A stretch of 64,000 bases of DNA. Source: Rhodanobacter_A agri (GTDB lineage Bacteria > Pseudomonadota > Gammaproteobacteria > Xanthomonadales > Rhodanobacteraceae). The DNA lies in NCBI RefSeq assembly GCF_044904705.1, contig NZ_JADIKL010000009.1:1-64000 (forward strand), in the 5' to 3' direction. How positions within the stretch are numbered: the stretch's first letter is position 1; the number at the start of each line of letters is the position of its first letter. The position numbers and the translations under genes are program-made. Below the pieces are notes generated by a model that searched no databases, had not been told where the DNA came from, and was given only the letters and a program-made list of their open reading frames with translations. Shown in pieces: positions 7,491 to 15,495 of the stretch.

Positions 7491-8711
7491 ATGGCACTCA
7501 ACCAAGCTCTCAGCGGCATCAACGGCGCCCAGTCCGACCTCAACGTCATCGCCAACAACATCGCCAATGCCAACACCACCGGCTTCAAGGGTTCGCGTGC
7601 GGAATTCGCCGACATCTACGCGGTCACCGGCATCAACCTCAGCGCCACCGCGGTGGGCAGCGGCGCGCGCCTGACCAGCGTGGCGCAGCAGTTCGCCCAG
7701 GGCGACATCCAGACCACCGGCAACAGCCTGGACCTGGCGATCAGCGGCAACGGCTTCTTCGTGGTCAACACCGGCAACGGCTACGCCTACACGCGCGCCG
7801 GCGCGTTCCACCAGGACCAGACGGGCAACGTGGTCACCCAGGACAACCACGCGCTGCAGGTCTATCCGTACAGCACCGCCAGCAACAGCTTCGACACCAG
7901 CACGCTCACCAATCTGAACCTGGTCACCGCGCAGAGCTCGGCCAAGCCCACCACCACGGCGGTGGTTTCGTCCAACCTGCCGGCGGACGCCACCGTGCCG
8001 CCGCTGGCCTTCGACCCCACCAACCCGGCCACCTTCAACCAGTCGTCCACCTTCACCGTGTACGACAGCCTGGGTTCCTCGCACCAGGCCACCGCCTACT
8101 ACGTGAAAACCGGCACCAACGCCTGGAACGTGGACCTGTACGTGGATGGCAACAACGCCGGCACGCAGGCGCTGACCTTCGACAGCAGCGGTGCGCTGAC
8201 CACGCCGGCCAACGGCATCGTCGGCTTCAACCCGGTGAACTACGGCAACGGCGCGAATGCGCAGACGCTGTCGATCAACTTCGGCAAGACCACCCAGTAC
8301 GGCACCGGCTACGCCGCCGGCACCATCAGCCAGGACGGCTACACCGCGGGCGCGCTGTCCTCGATCGACATCGACAACGCGGGCATCGTCACCGCGAACT
8401 ATTCCAACGGCCAGAGCAGCAAGATCGGCCAGCTGGCGATGGCCAACTTCCAGAACCTGCAGGGCCTGCGCCAGCTCGGCAGCGCCAGCTGGATGTCCAG
8501 CACCGATTCGGGCACCGCGGTGATGGGCACGGCTGCCAGCGGCCAGTACGGCACCATCCAGTCCGGCGCGCTGGAGGAGTCCAACACCAGCGACACCACC
8601 CAGCAGCTGGTCGACATGATCCAGGCGCAGCGCAACTACCAGGCCAACGCCCAGGTGCTGTCCACCGACAACACGCTGGCCAGCACGCTGTTCAACGCCG
8701 TGTCGCGGTAA
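7491..8711 (+). CDS. flgE: Flagellar hook protein FlgE, 406 aa
   Basis: Hook subunit, the universal joint between rod and filament. The N-terminal motif IANNIANANTTGFKGSRAEF and the C-terminal QLVDMIQAQRNYQANAQVLS are the D0 coils. The middle (about 90-330) is the Thr/Ser/Gly-rich surface domain. Size is normal for the group. A good ribosome site (AGCGAGGA) precedes the ATG. The gene is followed by a 269-bp structured repeat before flgF, which breaks an otherwise tight operon. Confidence 0.95.
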   Translation: MALNQALSGINGAQSDLNVIANNIANANTTGFKGSRAEFADIYAVTGINLSATAVGSGARLTSVAQQFAQGDIQTTGNSLDLAISGNGFFVVNTGNGYAYTRAGAFHQDQTGNVVTQDNHALQVYPYSTASNSFDTSTLTNLNLVTAQSSAKPTTTAVVSSNLPADATVPPLAFDPTNPATFNQSSTFTVYDSLGSSHQATAYYVKTGTNAWNVDLYVDGNNAGTQALTFDSSGALTTPANGIVGFNPVNYGNGANAQTLSINFGKTTQYGTGYAAGTISQDGYTAGALSSIDIDNAGIVTANYSNGQSSKIGQLAMANFQNLQGLRQLGSASWMSSTDSGTAVMGTAASGQYGTIQSGALEESNTSDTTQQLVDMIQAQRNYQANAQVLSTDNTLASTLFNAVSR

Positions 8712-8712
8712 C

Positions 8713-8981
8713 TAGAGCCTGCTCATGACCCCCAAACACCCCGCGTTGTCATCGAGTGGTCGCCAGGTGGTAGAGCGTGGCGCAGGCCTGCCTGGCTGGC
8801 AGGTCAAGCCGCGCGCTGCCGCCTGGTGGCCACTCGATGGCAACCCGAAGGGCCGGGTCTGTTTGCCCGCATGCCGTCGTCATCACTCAGTCGTGGACGG
8901 ACGTCCACTCTTTCGTTCTTCCTTGGCCTGCGCGCAAACAGCTTCCGGCGCGGGGTGCTTGGGGATCGTGAGCAGGCTCTA
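8713..8981. repeat. Structured inverted-repeat element, copy 1 (long form)
   Basis: A 269-bp element fills the flgE-flgF gap. Its outer arms (8713-8744 and 8950-8981) are 32-nt inverted repeats beginning TAGAGCCTGCTCA with three unpaired or wobble positions. Inside, 8745-8770 pairs with 8819-8844 (a 26-bp side stem), and the segment near 8853-8871 (GGGTCTGTTTGCCCGC core) pairs imperfectly with 8929-8948 (AAACAG core). A short hairpin, GTGGAC and GTCCAC, lies at 8892-8907. No protein-coding potential is supported. Other copies are at 48274 and 62567. Confidence 0.85.
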
Positions 8982-8995
8982 AGAGGTAGCCGCCC

Positions 8996-9736
8996 ATGGA
9001 CCGTTCCGCCTACATCGCCATGACCGGGGCCACGCAGATCATGCGGGCCCAGGACGTGGTGAGCCACAACCTGGCCAACGCCAACACCACCGGCTTCAAG
9101 AGCGAGCTGGACGCGTTCCGCGACTTGCCGGTGCAGGGGCCGGGCAGCCCCACCCGGATCAACGCGGTGGCGCAGAGCCTCGGCCGCGACGACAGCCAGG
9201 GCACGCTGCAGCAGACCGGACGTCCGCTGGACGTGGCGGTGCGCGGATCGGGCTGGATCGCGGTGCAGGCACCGGACGGCAGCGAAGCCTACACGCGTGC
9301 CGGCAACCTGCAGCTCACTGCCGACGGCACGCTCACCGACGCCGCCGGTAATCCGGTGATCGGCAGCGGCGGACCGATCAGCATCTCCGACAGCGCGCAG
9401 ATCGTGGTCGGCGACGACGGCACCATCTCCAGCGTGCCGCTGGGGCAGGGGCCGAACACGCTCACCCAGATCGACCGCATCAAGCTGGTCAACCCCGATC
9501 CCACGCAGCTCGCCAAGGGCGCGGACGGCCTGCTGCACATGGCCGCTGGCGCCAGCGCCGACGCCGATCCGGGCGTGCAGCTGGCATCGCAGACGCTGGA
9601 AGGCAGCAACGTCAATCCCTCAGCCGAACTGGTGCGGATGATTTCGCTGTCGCGCCAGTACGAGATGCAGGTGCGCTCGATCAAGACCAGCGAAGACAAC
9701 GCCGACGCCAGCCTCAAGCTGTTGCAGGCGAGCTGA
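8996..9736 (+). CDS. flgF: Flagellar proximal rod protein FlgF, 246 aa
   Basis: Rod subunit of the FlgF/FlgG family. The N-terminal motif HNLANANTTGFKSELDAF and the mid-protein GRPLDVAVRGSGWIAV are characteristic; the C-terminus (GSNVNPSAELVRMISLSRQY) is the matching coil. Length is usual. The ribosome site AAGAGGTAG begins exactly where the upstream repeat ends, so the element abuts the initiation region. flgG follows after 27 bp. Confidence 0.95.
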   Translation: MDRSAYIAMTGATQIMRAQDVVSHNLANANTTGFKSELDAFRDLPVQGPGSPTRINAVAQSLGRDDSQGTLQQTGRPLDVAVRGSGWIAVQAPDGSEAYTRAGNLQLTADGTLTDAAGNPVIGSGGPISISDSAQIVVGDDGTISSVPLGQGPNTLTQIDRIKLVNPDPTQLAKGADGLLHMAAGASADADPGVQLASQTLEGSNVNPSAELVRMISLSRQYEMQVRSIKTSEDNADASLKLLQAS

Positions 9737-9763
9737 ACCCGACACTTCTAGCGGAGCCACGCC

Positions 9764-10549
9764 ATGTTCTCCTCCCTCTGGATCGCCAAGACCGGCCTCG
9801 ATGCGCAGCAGACGAGCCTGGACGCCATCTCCAACAACCTGGCCAACGCCAGCACCACCGGCTTCAAGGCCTCGCGCCCGGCGTTCCAGGATCTGATGTA
9901 TCAGAACCTGAGCCAGCCCGGCGCGCAGACCACCGAGCAGACGCAGTCGCCCTCGGGCCTGCTGATGGGTACCGGCGTGCGCGTGGTGGCCAACGAGAAG
10001 CTGTTCACCCAGGGCGCGATCAGCCAGACCGGCAACGCGATGGACGTGGCGATCCAGGGTCGCGGCTTCCTGCAGGTGACCATGCCCGACGGCACCACCG
10101 CCTACACCCGCGACGGTTCGCTGCATACCGACGCCAACGGCCAGGTCGTCACCGCCGACGGTTATCCGATCGAACCGGCGATCACCCTGCCGCAGGGCGC
10201 GCAGAGCATCACCATCGGCACCGACGGAACGGTCAGCGCGACGCTCGCCGGGCAGGCGGCGCCGCAGCAGGTCGGCAACATCCAGCTCGCCGACTTCGTG
10301 AATCCGGCGGGTCTGCAGGCTATGGGCCAGAACTTGTTCCTGGAAACCGCGTCCAGCGGCACGCCGCAGGCCGGCCAGGCGGGCTTGAACGGCATGGGCA
10401 CGCTGCTGCAGGGCTCGCTGGAATCCTCCAACGTCAACGTGGTGGAGGCGATGGTGGACATGATCCAGACCCAGCGCACCTACGAGATGAACTCCAAGGC
10501 GATCAGCGCCGCGGACGACATGCTGCAGACCATCACCAACAAGACCTGA
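9764..10549 (+). CDS. flgG: Flagellar distal rod protein FlgG, 261 aa
   Basis: Main subunit of the distal rod. Shows SNNLANASTTGFKASRPAFQ at the N-terminus, the FlgG hallmark GNAMDVAIQGRGFLQV with TMPDGTTAYTRDGSLH, and the C-terminal SNVNVVEAMVDMIQTQRTYE. The standard length of about 260 aa is met exactly. The start ATG has GCGGAG upstream. Confidence 0.97.
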   Translation: MFSSLWIAKTGLDAQQTSLDAISNNLANASTTGFKASRPAFQDLMYQNLSQPGAQTTEQTQSPSGLLMGTGVRVVANEKLFTQGAISQTGNAMDVAIQGRGFLQVTMPDGTTAYTRDGSLHTDANGQVVTADGYPIEPAITLPQGAQSITIGTDGTVSATLAGQAAPQQVGNIQLADFVNPAGLQAMGQNLFLETASSGTPQAGQAGLNGMGTLLQGSLESSNVNVVEAMVDMIQTQRTYEMNSKAISAADDMLQTITNKT

Positions 10550-10557
10550 GGCATGCC

Positions 10558-11226
10558 GTGATGTCCGTTCGTCGTTCTACCTTCGTGTTGCCGTGCGCCC
10601 TGGCGCTGCTCGCAGGCTGCGTGATGCAGCAGCCGCGCGACGACGCGCAGTGGGCCGCCACGCCGCCGGTGGTCGCCGCTGCCGCACCGGTGGCCGACGG
10701 TTCGATCTACCACGACGAACAAGGCATGGAACTGTTCGCCGACCCGCGCGCCCACCGCACCGGCGACATCCTCACCATCGTGCTGGTGGAAAACACCCAG
10801 GCGGTGAAGAAGGCCAGCACCAGCACCAGCAAGACCAACAAGGACAACATCGGCGCGCCTTCCTTGCTCGGCCGCACCTTCAACAAGGCCAGTGTCGGCA
10901 TCAACAGCGACCACAGCTTCGACGGCGGCGGCTCCAGCAGCCAGAGCAACCAGCTCACCGGCAACATCACCGTCACCGTGGCGCAGCGCCTGGCCAACGG
11001 CAGCCTGATGGTGCGCGGCGAGAAGTGGCTCACCATCAACCAGGGCCAGGAACTGATCCGCATCACCGGCATCGTGCGTCCGCAGGACATCGGCCAGGAC
11101 AACACCGTGCCGTCCACCCGGGTCGCCGACGCCAAGATCTCCTACACCGGCCGCGGCACCCTGGCCGACGCCAACACCCAGGGCTGGCTGTCGCGTTTCT
11201 TCACCTCCAAGTGGATGCCTTTCTAA
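10558..11226 (+). CDS. flgH: Flagellar L-ring lipoprotein FlgH, 222 aa
   Basis: Outer-membrane lipoprotein that forms the L-ring. A type II signal peptide ends in the lipobox LLAGC, with the acylated Cys about 20 residues in. The body has the FlgH pattern FADPRAHRTGDILTIVLVEN and the C-terminal VRPQDIGQDNTVPSTRVADA, then SYTGRGTLADANTQGWLSRF. A GTG at 10558 directly precedes an ATG at 10561; either could start translation. flgI follows. Confidence 0.95.
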   Translation: MMSVRRSTFVLPCALALLAGCVMQQPRDDAQWAATPPVVAAAAPVADGSIYHDEQGMELFADPRAHRTGDILTIVLVENTQAVKKASTSTSKTNKDNIGAPSLLGRTFNKASVGINSDHSFDGGGSSSQSNQLTGNITVTVAQRLANGSLMVRGEKWLTINQGQELIRITGIVRPQDIGQDNTVPSTRVADAKISYTGRGTLADANTQGWLSRFFTSKWMPF

Positions 11227-11301
11227 ATGAAACTCCACGGGCCCATGACATCGCAGGCTGCCCTGCAGCACGAGCGTGCGAACCCGCACGGCACGTTCGC
11301 C

Positions 11302-11441
11302 CCCTCTCCCCTCCGGGGAGAGGGTTGGGGAGAGGGGACACGCTCGCGAGGTGCTGCTTTCGCTTCGCTCTTCGCTCGTTTCTCCAAGCTCTTCCGCAAG
11401 CCCCGCCCCTCACCCCAGTCCTCTCCCCAAAGGGGAGAGGG
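11302..11441. repeat. 140-bp inverted-repeat (MITE-like) element at the start of flgI
   Basis: Two 36-nt inverted arms, 11302-11337 (CCCTCTCCCCTCCGGGGAGA at its start) and 11406-11441, differ at only a few positions and flank 68 bp. Each arm itself holds a CTCTCCCC/GGGGAGAG palindrome. A closely related 36-nt arm recurs at 39395-39430. The element is bounded by the flgH stop on one side and by the flgI mature sequence on the other, and supplies GGGGAGAGG just before a GTG codon. Confidence 0.75.
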
Positions 11442-11442
11442 A

Positions 11443-12537
11443 GTGGCGTGCGTCGCTTTCGCACTCTTCACCCTGCTCGCCACCCCCGCCCACGCCGACA
11501 AGATCCGCGACCTCGCCTCGGTCGGCGGCGTGCGCTCCAACCAGCTGATCGGCTACGGCCTGGTGGTGGGCCTGGACGGCTCCGGCGACCAGACCACGCA
11601 GGCGCCGTTCACCACCCAGAGCCTGGAGAACATGCTGCAGCAGTTCGGTATCAACGTGCCGGCGAACGTGCGCCCGCAGCTGAAGAATGCCGCCGCGGTG
11701 ACGATCACCGCCGAGCTGCCGCCGTTCGCCAAGCCGGGCCAGACCATCGACATCACCGTGGCCTCGATCGGCAACGCCAAGAGCATCCGCGGCGGTGAAC
11801 TGCTGATGTCGCCGCTGCGCGGCGCCGACGGCAACGTCTACGCGGTGGCCCAGGGCAGCGTGGTGGTAGGCGGCATCAGCGCCCAGGGCAAGAGCGGTTC
11901 CAGCGTGGAGAAGAACATCTCCGCCAGCGGGCGCATCCCGAACGGCGCCACCGTGGAGCGCAGCGTGTCGTCCGCGTTCACCGGCAGCGACGATTTGCGC
12001 CTGAACCTCAACACGCCGGACTTCACCACCGTCTCGCGCATCGTCAGCACGATCAACCGCACCTACGGCAGCGGCACCGCGCACGCGGTGGACGGCGGCA
12101 CGGTGGAAGTGCGCGTGCCGCAGGACCCCACCCAGAAGGTGGCCTGGCTCGGCACCATCCAGGATCTGGACGTGACCCCGGGCGCGCCGCCCGCGCGCGT
12201 CGTGGTGAACTCGCGCACCGGCACCGTGGTGATCGGTTCGGACGTGCGCGTGTCCGCGGCGGCGGTGGCGCATGGCGCCATCCAGGTCACCATCAGCGAG
12301 CAACCGCTGGTCAGCCAGCCGGCGCCCTTCAGCAACGGCCAGACCACGGTGGTGCCCTCCAGCAACGTGCAGGTCAGCGAGGAGGGCGGACACATGTTCA
12401 AGTTCGGCCCGGGCGTGAGCCTGGACGCGATCGTGCGTGCGGTGAACCAGGTCGGCGCATCGCCCAGCGACCTGATCTCCATCTTGCAGGCACTGAAGCA
12501 GGCCGGCGCGCTGCACGCGGATCTCGTGGTCATCTAG
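11443..12537 (+). CDS. flgI: Flagellar P-ring protein FlgI, 364 aa
   Basis: Periplasmic subunit of the P-ring. The mature protein is clear from ADKIRDLASVGGVRSNQLIG onward, with the conserved GLDGSGDQTTQAPFTTQSLE and the C-terminal DLISILQALKQAGALHADLV. The start is uncertain because a 140-bp inverted-repeat element lies where the signal peptide should begin. A GTG at 11443 just after the element gives an 18-residue signal (hydrophobic, ending ATPAHA) without basic N-terminal residues; the ATG at 11227, directly after flgH, would give a 72-residue extension translated through the element, in frame. The GTG with its strong GGGGAGAGG is preferred. FlgA (2625) is its assembly partner. Confidence 0.9.
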   Translation: MACVAFALFTLLATPAHADKIRDLASVGGVRSNQLIGYGLVVGLDGSGDQTTQAPFTTQSLENMLQQFGINVPANVRPQLKNAAAVTITAELPPFAKPGQTIDITVASIGNAKSIRGGELLMSPLRGADGNVYAVAQGSVVVGGISAQGKSGSSVEKNISASGRIPNGATVERSVSSAFTGSDDLRLNLNTPDFTTVSRIVSTINRTYGSGTAHAVDGGTVEVRVPQDPTQKVAWLGTIQDLDVTPGAPPARVVVNSRTGTVVIGSDVRVSAAAVAHGAIQVTISEQPLVSQPAPFSNGQTTVVPSSNVQVSEEGGHMFKFGPGVSLDAIVRAVNQVGASPSDLISILQALKQAGALHADLVVI

Positions 12538-12539
12538 CG

Positions 12540-13571
12540 ATGTCCGACGCCGCGCTGTCCGCCAACGCCTCGCTGAGCACCTGGACCAATCTGTCCGGGT
12601 TCGACCAGCTGCGTGCGCAGGCGCAGCAGAACGGCAAGGCAGCGCTGCCGGCGGTGGCCAAGCAGTTCGAGGCGCTGTTTACCCAGATGATGCTGAAGTC
12701 CATGCGCGCGGCCAGCGACAGCTTCGGCGACGCGATGGGCGACAGCGATGCCGGCAAGGCCTACCGCGACCTGTTCGACCAGCAGCTTTCGGTGAGCTTG
12801 TCCCAGGGTGGCAACGGCATCGGCATCGCGCAGATGCTGATCCGCCAACTGGGCGGCACGGCCACCCCGACGCCAGCTGGCGCTGGCGCCTCGATCGGCA
12901 CGGTCGGCGGCAGCGGCACGCCGACGGCGGCCGATCCCGCAGCGGACCCCGACGGCATCGGCGACCCCACGCAATTGCCGGCTACTGCCGACCAGTTCCA
13001 GCGCCGCCTCGCCAACGTGGTGGAAGCCGGGCGCGAGGTCGGCCGCAGCGCGATGAAATGGTTGCCGCAGGACGCACAGGAGTTCGTGCGCGCACTGGCG
13101 CCGTACGCCGAGGCCGCGGCGCAGAAACTGGGCTTGTCGGTGCGTACCGTGCTGGCCCAGGCCGCGCTGGAAACCCAGTGGGGCAAGCGCATGCCGCGCA
13201 GCGCCGACGGTTCCACCAGCTTCAACCTGTTCGGTATCAAGGCCGGCGAAAGCTGGGACGGGCGCAAGGTCGGCGTGCCCACGCTGGAATACGAAGGCGG
13301 CGTCGCGGTACGTCGACGCGCGCAGTTCCGTGCCTACGATTCGCCGGCGCAGTCGTTCAAGGACTACGCCAACCTGATCGCCTCCAACCCCCGCTACGCC
13401 GCCGCGCGCGGCCACGGCGACGACGTGCGTGGCTTTGCCCGCGCCCTGGTGCGTGGCGGTTACGCCACCGACCCGTCGTATGCCGAGAAGATCAGCGCCA
13501 TCGCCAGCAGTCCGCAGATGCGCGATGCGCTGGCCGCGCTCAAGAATCCGGCCAGCGTGCCGAACGAATAA
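12540..13571 (+). CDS. flgJ: Peptidoglycan hydrolase / rod cap FlgJ, 343 aa
   Basis: Dual-function protein: an N-terminal rod-cap domain (about 20-105; KQFEALFTQMMLKSMRAASD) and a C-terminal glucosaminidase (about 185-340) that opens the wall for the rod. The hydrolase shows VLAQAALETQWGKRMP with candidate catalytic Glu211, then SFNLFGIKAGESWDG and FRAYDSPAQSFKDYANLIAS. A Gly/Thr/Pro-rich linker near 108-150 joins them. Both domains are complete, as in enteric FlgJ, unlike single-domain versions. It begins two bases after the flgI stop. Confidence 0.95.
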   Translation: MSDAALSANASLSTWTNLSGFDQLRAQAQQNGKAALPAVAKQFEALFTQMMLKSMRAASDSFGDAMGDSDAGKAYRDLFDQQLSVSLSQGGNGIGIAQMLIRQLGGTATPTPAGAGASIGTVGGSGTPTAADPAADPDGIGDPTQLPATADQFQRRLANVVEAGREVGRSAMKWLPQDAQEFVRALAPYAEAAAQKLGLSVRTVLAQAALETQWGKRMPRSADGSTSFNLFGIKAGESWDGRKVGVPTLEYEGGVAVRRRAQFRAYDSPAQSFKDYANLIASNPRYAAARGHGDDVRGFARALVRGGYATDPSYAEKISAIASSPQMRDALAALKNPASVPNE

Positions 13572-13592
13572 GCGATCCCAGGAATCCCGGTC

Positions 13593-15485
13593 ATGTCCAG
13601 CCTGTTCAGCATCGGTGTCTCCGGCCTCAACGCCGCCCAGCTTGGCCTGAAGGTCACCGGCAACAACATCGCCAACGCCGGCACCGACGGCTACAGCCGC
13701 CAGAACACCGTGCAGGTGGACCAGGTGGGCCAGAACACTGGCCGCTACACCATGGGCACCGGCGTGGACGTGATCGGCGTGCAGCGCGCCTACAGCCAAT
13801 ACCTCACGCAGACGTTGTGGAGCACCAACAGCGCCTTGCAGGGCGCCACCACCACCAACGACCTGGCGACCACGTTGAACGGCCTGCTGCAGAACAGCGG
13901 CAACCTGCAATCTGCGCTGGACAGTTTCTACGGCGGCTTCAACGCGGTGGCGAACGCCCCGCGCGATCCTTCCGCACGGCAGGCGGCGCTGGGCAATGCG
14001 CAGACCCTGACGCTGGCCTTTAATACCTTCGGCCAGCAGCTCGACCAGCAGCGCACGCAGATCAATACGCAGATCGCCGACGCCGTCGGCAACGTCAACT
14101 CGCTGGTCAAGCAGATCGCCGCGCTCAACACCAGCATCAGCCAGGCCGGCAACACCCAGCCCAACGACCTGCTCGACCAGCGCGACAGCCTGGTCAAGCA
14201 GCTGGCCGGCGTGACCGGCATCTCCGTCTCATTGCAGCCCGACGGCACGCTGAGCGTCTACAGCACGTCCGGCCAGACGCTGGTGAGCGGCAACTATGCC
14301 TACGGCTTCCAGGTCGGCAGCGACGCCTACGACGCCACCAGCACCAGCGTGCTCGACGCCAGCGGCCACGACATCAGCACGCGCCTCTCCGGCGGCACGC
14401 TGGGCGCGCTGCTGGCCTATCGGCGCAACACGCTCGATCCGGCGCAGAACCAGCTGGGCCGTGCCGCGCTGGCGCTGGCGCAGACCGTCAACGCGCAGCA
14501 GGCCAAGGGCCTGGACTTGAACGGCAACCAGGGCGGTCCGCTGTTCAACGTGCCCAGCCCGGTGGTCGCGGCCGCAACCGGCAACAAGGGCAGCGCCACG
14601 GTGGGCGCCAGCGTGAGCAACATCGGCGCGCTCACCACCGACAACTACGTGCTCACCTACACCGGCAGCGGCACCGCGCCCTCGGTCAACGGTTGGGCGC
14701 TGGCCACCAGCAGCGGGCGCTCGGTACCGCTGACCGCCAACGCCGACGGCACGCTGTCGGCCGAAGGCCTGACCTTCAGCGCGTCCGCCGGCGCCCAGGT
14801 CGGCGACAGCTTCCAGATCCGGCCCACGCGCAACGCGGCCAGCGGCCTCGCCATAGCGACCAGCGACCCATCCGCCATCGCGGCCTCGACGGCGCTGAAG
14901 GGCACGGCCGGCAGCACCAACAGCGGCGGCGCCACGGTGAGCGCGGTGAACGTGGCCGACAGCACCAACGCGAACCTGTTCTCCGGTGCCAGCGTGAGCT
15001 TCGGCGCAGGCGGCAGTTACACCGTCACCGACGGGGCGGGCAACACCACCACCGGCACGTACACCGCCGGCACGGCGATCCAGTTCGACGGCTGGAGCCT
15101 GAGCCTTTCCGGCACGCCCGCCAGCGGCGACAGCTTCACCGTGGCCAAGAACAGCGACGGCCTGAACGACAACGGCAACGCGCTCGATCTCGCCGGACTC
15201 GCCGATAGCGGCGTGCTCGACGGCGGCCAGACGTCGGTGGTGGGCGCCTATGCCGGCCTGACCAACCAGATCGGCCTGGCCGGCAGCACGGCGGCGAACG
15301 ACCTGACCACCCAGACCGGCCTCTACAACCAGGCGACCAGCGCGCAGCAAAGCGTGGTCGGCGTGAACCTCGACGAGGAAGCGGCCAACCTCATCAAGTA
15401 CCAGCAGGCCTACCAGGCCTCGGCGCAGGTGATCTCCACCGCGCAGACGCTGTTCACCAGCCTGATTTCTGCCATCCAAGCTTGA
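13593..15485 (+). CDS. flgK: Hook-filament junction protein FlgK (HAP1), 630 aa
   Basis: First hook-associated protein. The N-terminal motif GLKVTGNNIANAGTDGYSRQ and the C-terminal VNLDEEAANLIKYQQAYQAS define the family. The long middle (about 330-560) is Gly/Thr/Ser-rich and surface exposed. Size is at the upper end of normal. It needs chaperone FlgN for export. flgL follows after 10 bp. Confidence 0.95.
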   Translation: MSSLFSIGVSGLNAAQLGLKVTGNNIANAGTDGYSRQNTVQVDQVGQNTGRYTMGTGVDVIGVQRAYSQYLTQTLWSTNSALQGATTTNDLATTLNGLLQNSGNLQSALDSFYGGFNAVANAPRDPSARQAALGNAQTLTLAFNTFGQQLDQQRTQINTQIADAVGNVNSLVKQIAALNTSISQAGNTQPNDLLDQRDSLVKQLAGVTGISVSLQPDGTLSVYSTSGQTLVSGNYAYGFQVGSDAYDATSTSVLDASGHDISTRLSGGTLGALLAYRRNTLDPAQNQLGRAALALAQTVNAQQAKGLDLNGNQGGPLFNVPSPVVAAATGNKGSATVGASVSNIGALTTDNYVLTYTGSGTAPSVNGWALATSSGRSVPLTANADGTLSAEGLTFSASAGAQVGDSFQIRPTRNAASGLAIATSDPSAIAASTALKGTAGSTNSGGATVSAVNVADSTNANLFSGASVSFGAGGSYTVTDGAGNTTTGTYTAGTAIQFDGWSLSLSGTPASGDSFTVAKNSDGLNDNGNALDLAGLADSGVLDGGQTSVVGAYAGLTNQIGLAGSTAANDLTTQTGLYNQATSAQQSVVGVNLDEEAANLIKYQQAYQASAQVISTAQTLFTSLISAIQA

Positions 15486-15495
15486 GGACCTGTTC

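Noticed and set aside
8713..8981. Small open frames inside the structured repeat as genes or transposase remnants
   Set aside because: Frames are not conserved between the copies (substitutions and length changes ignore codon phase), while the pairing arms are conserved.
11302..11441. CRISPR-like array at the GGGGAGAGG repeats of flgI
   Set aside because: There are only two inverted arms, no regular spacers and no cas genes in the window.
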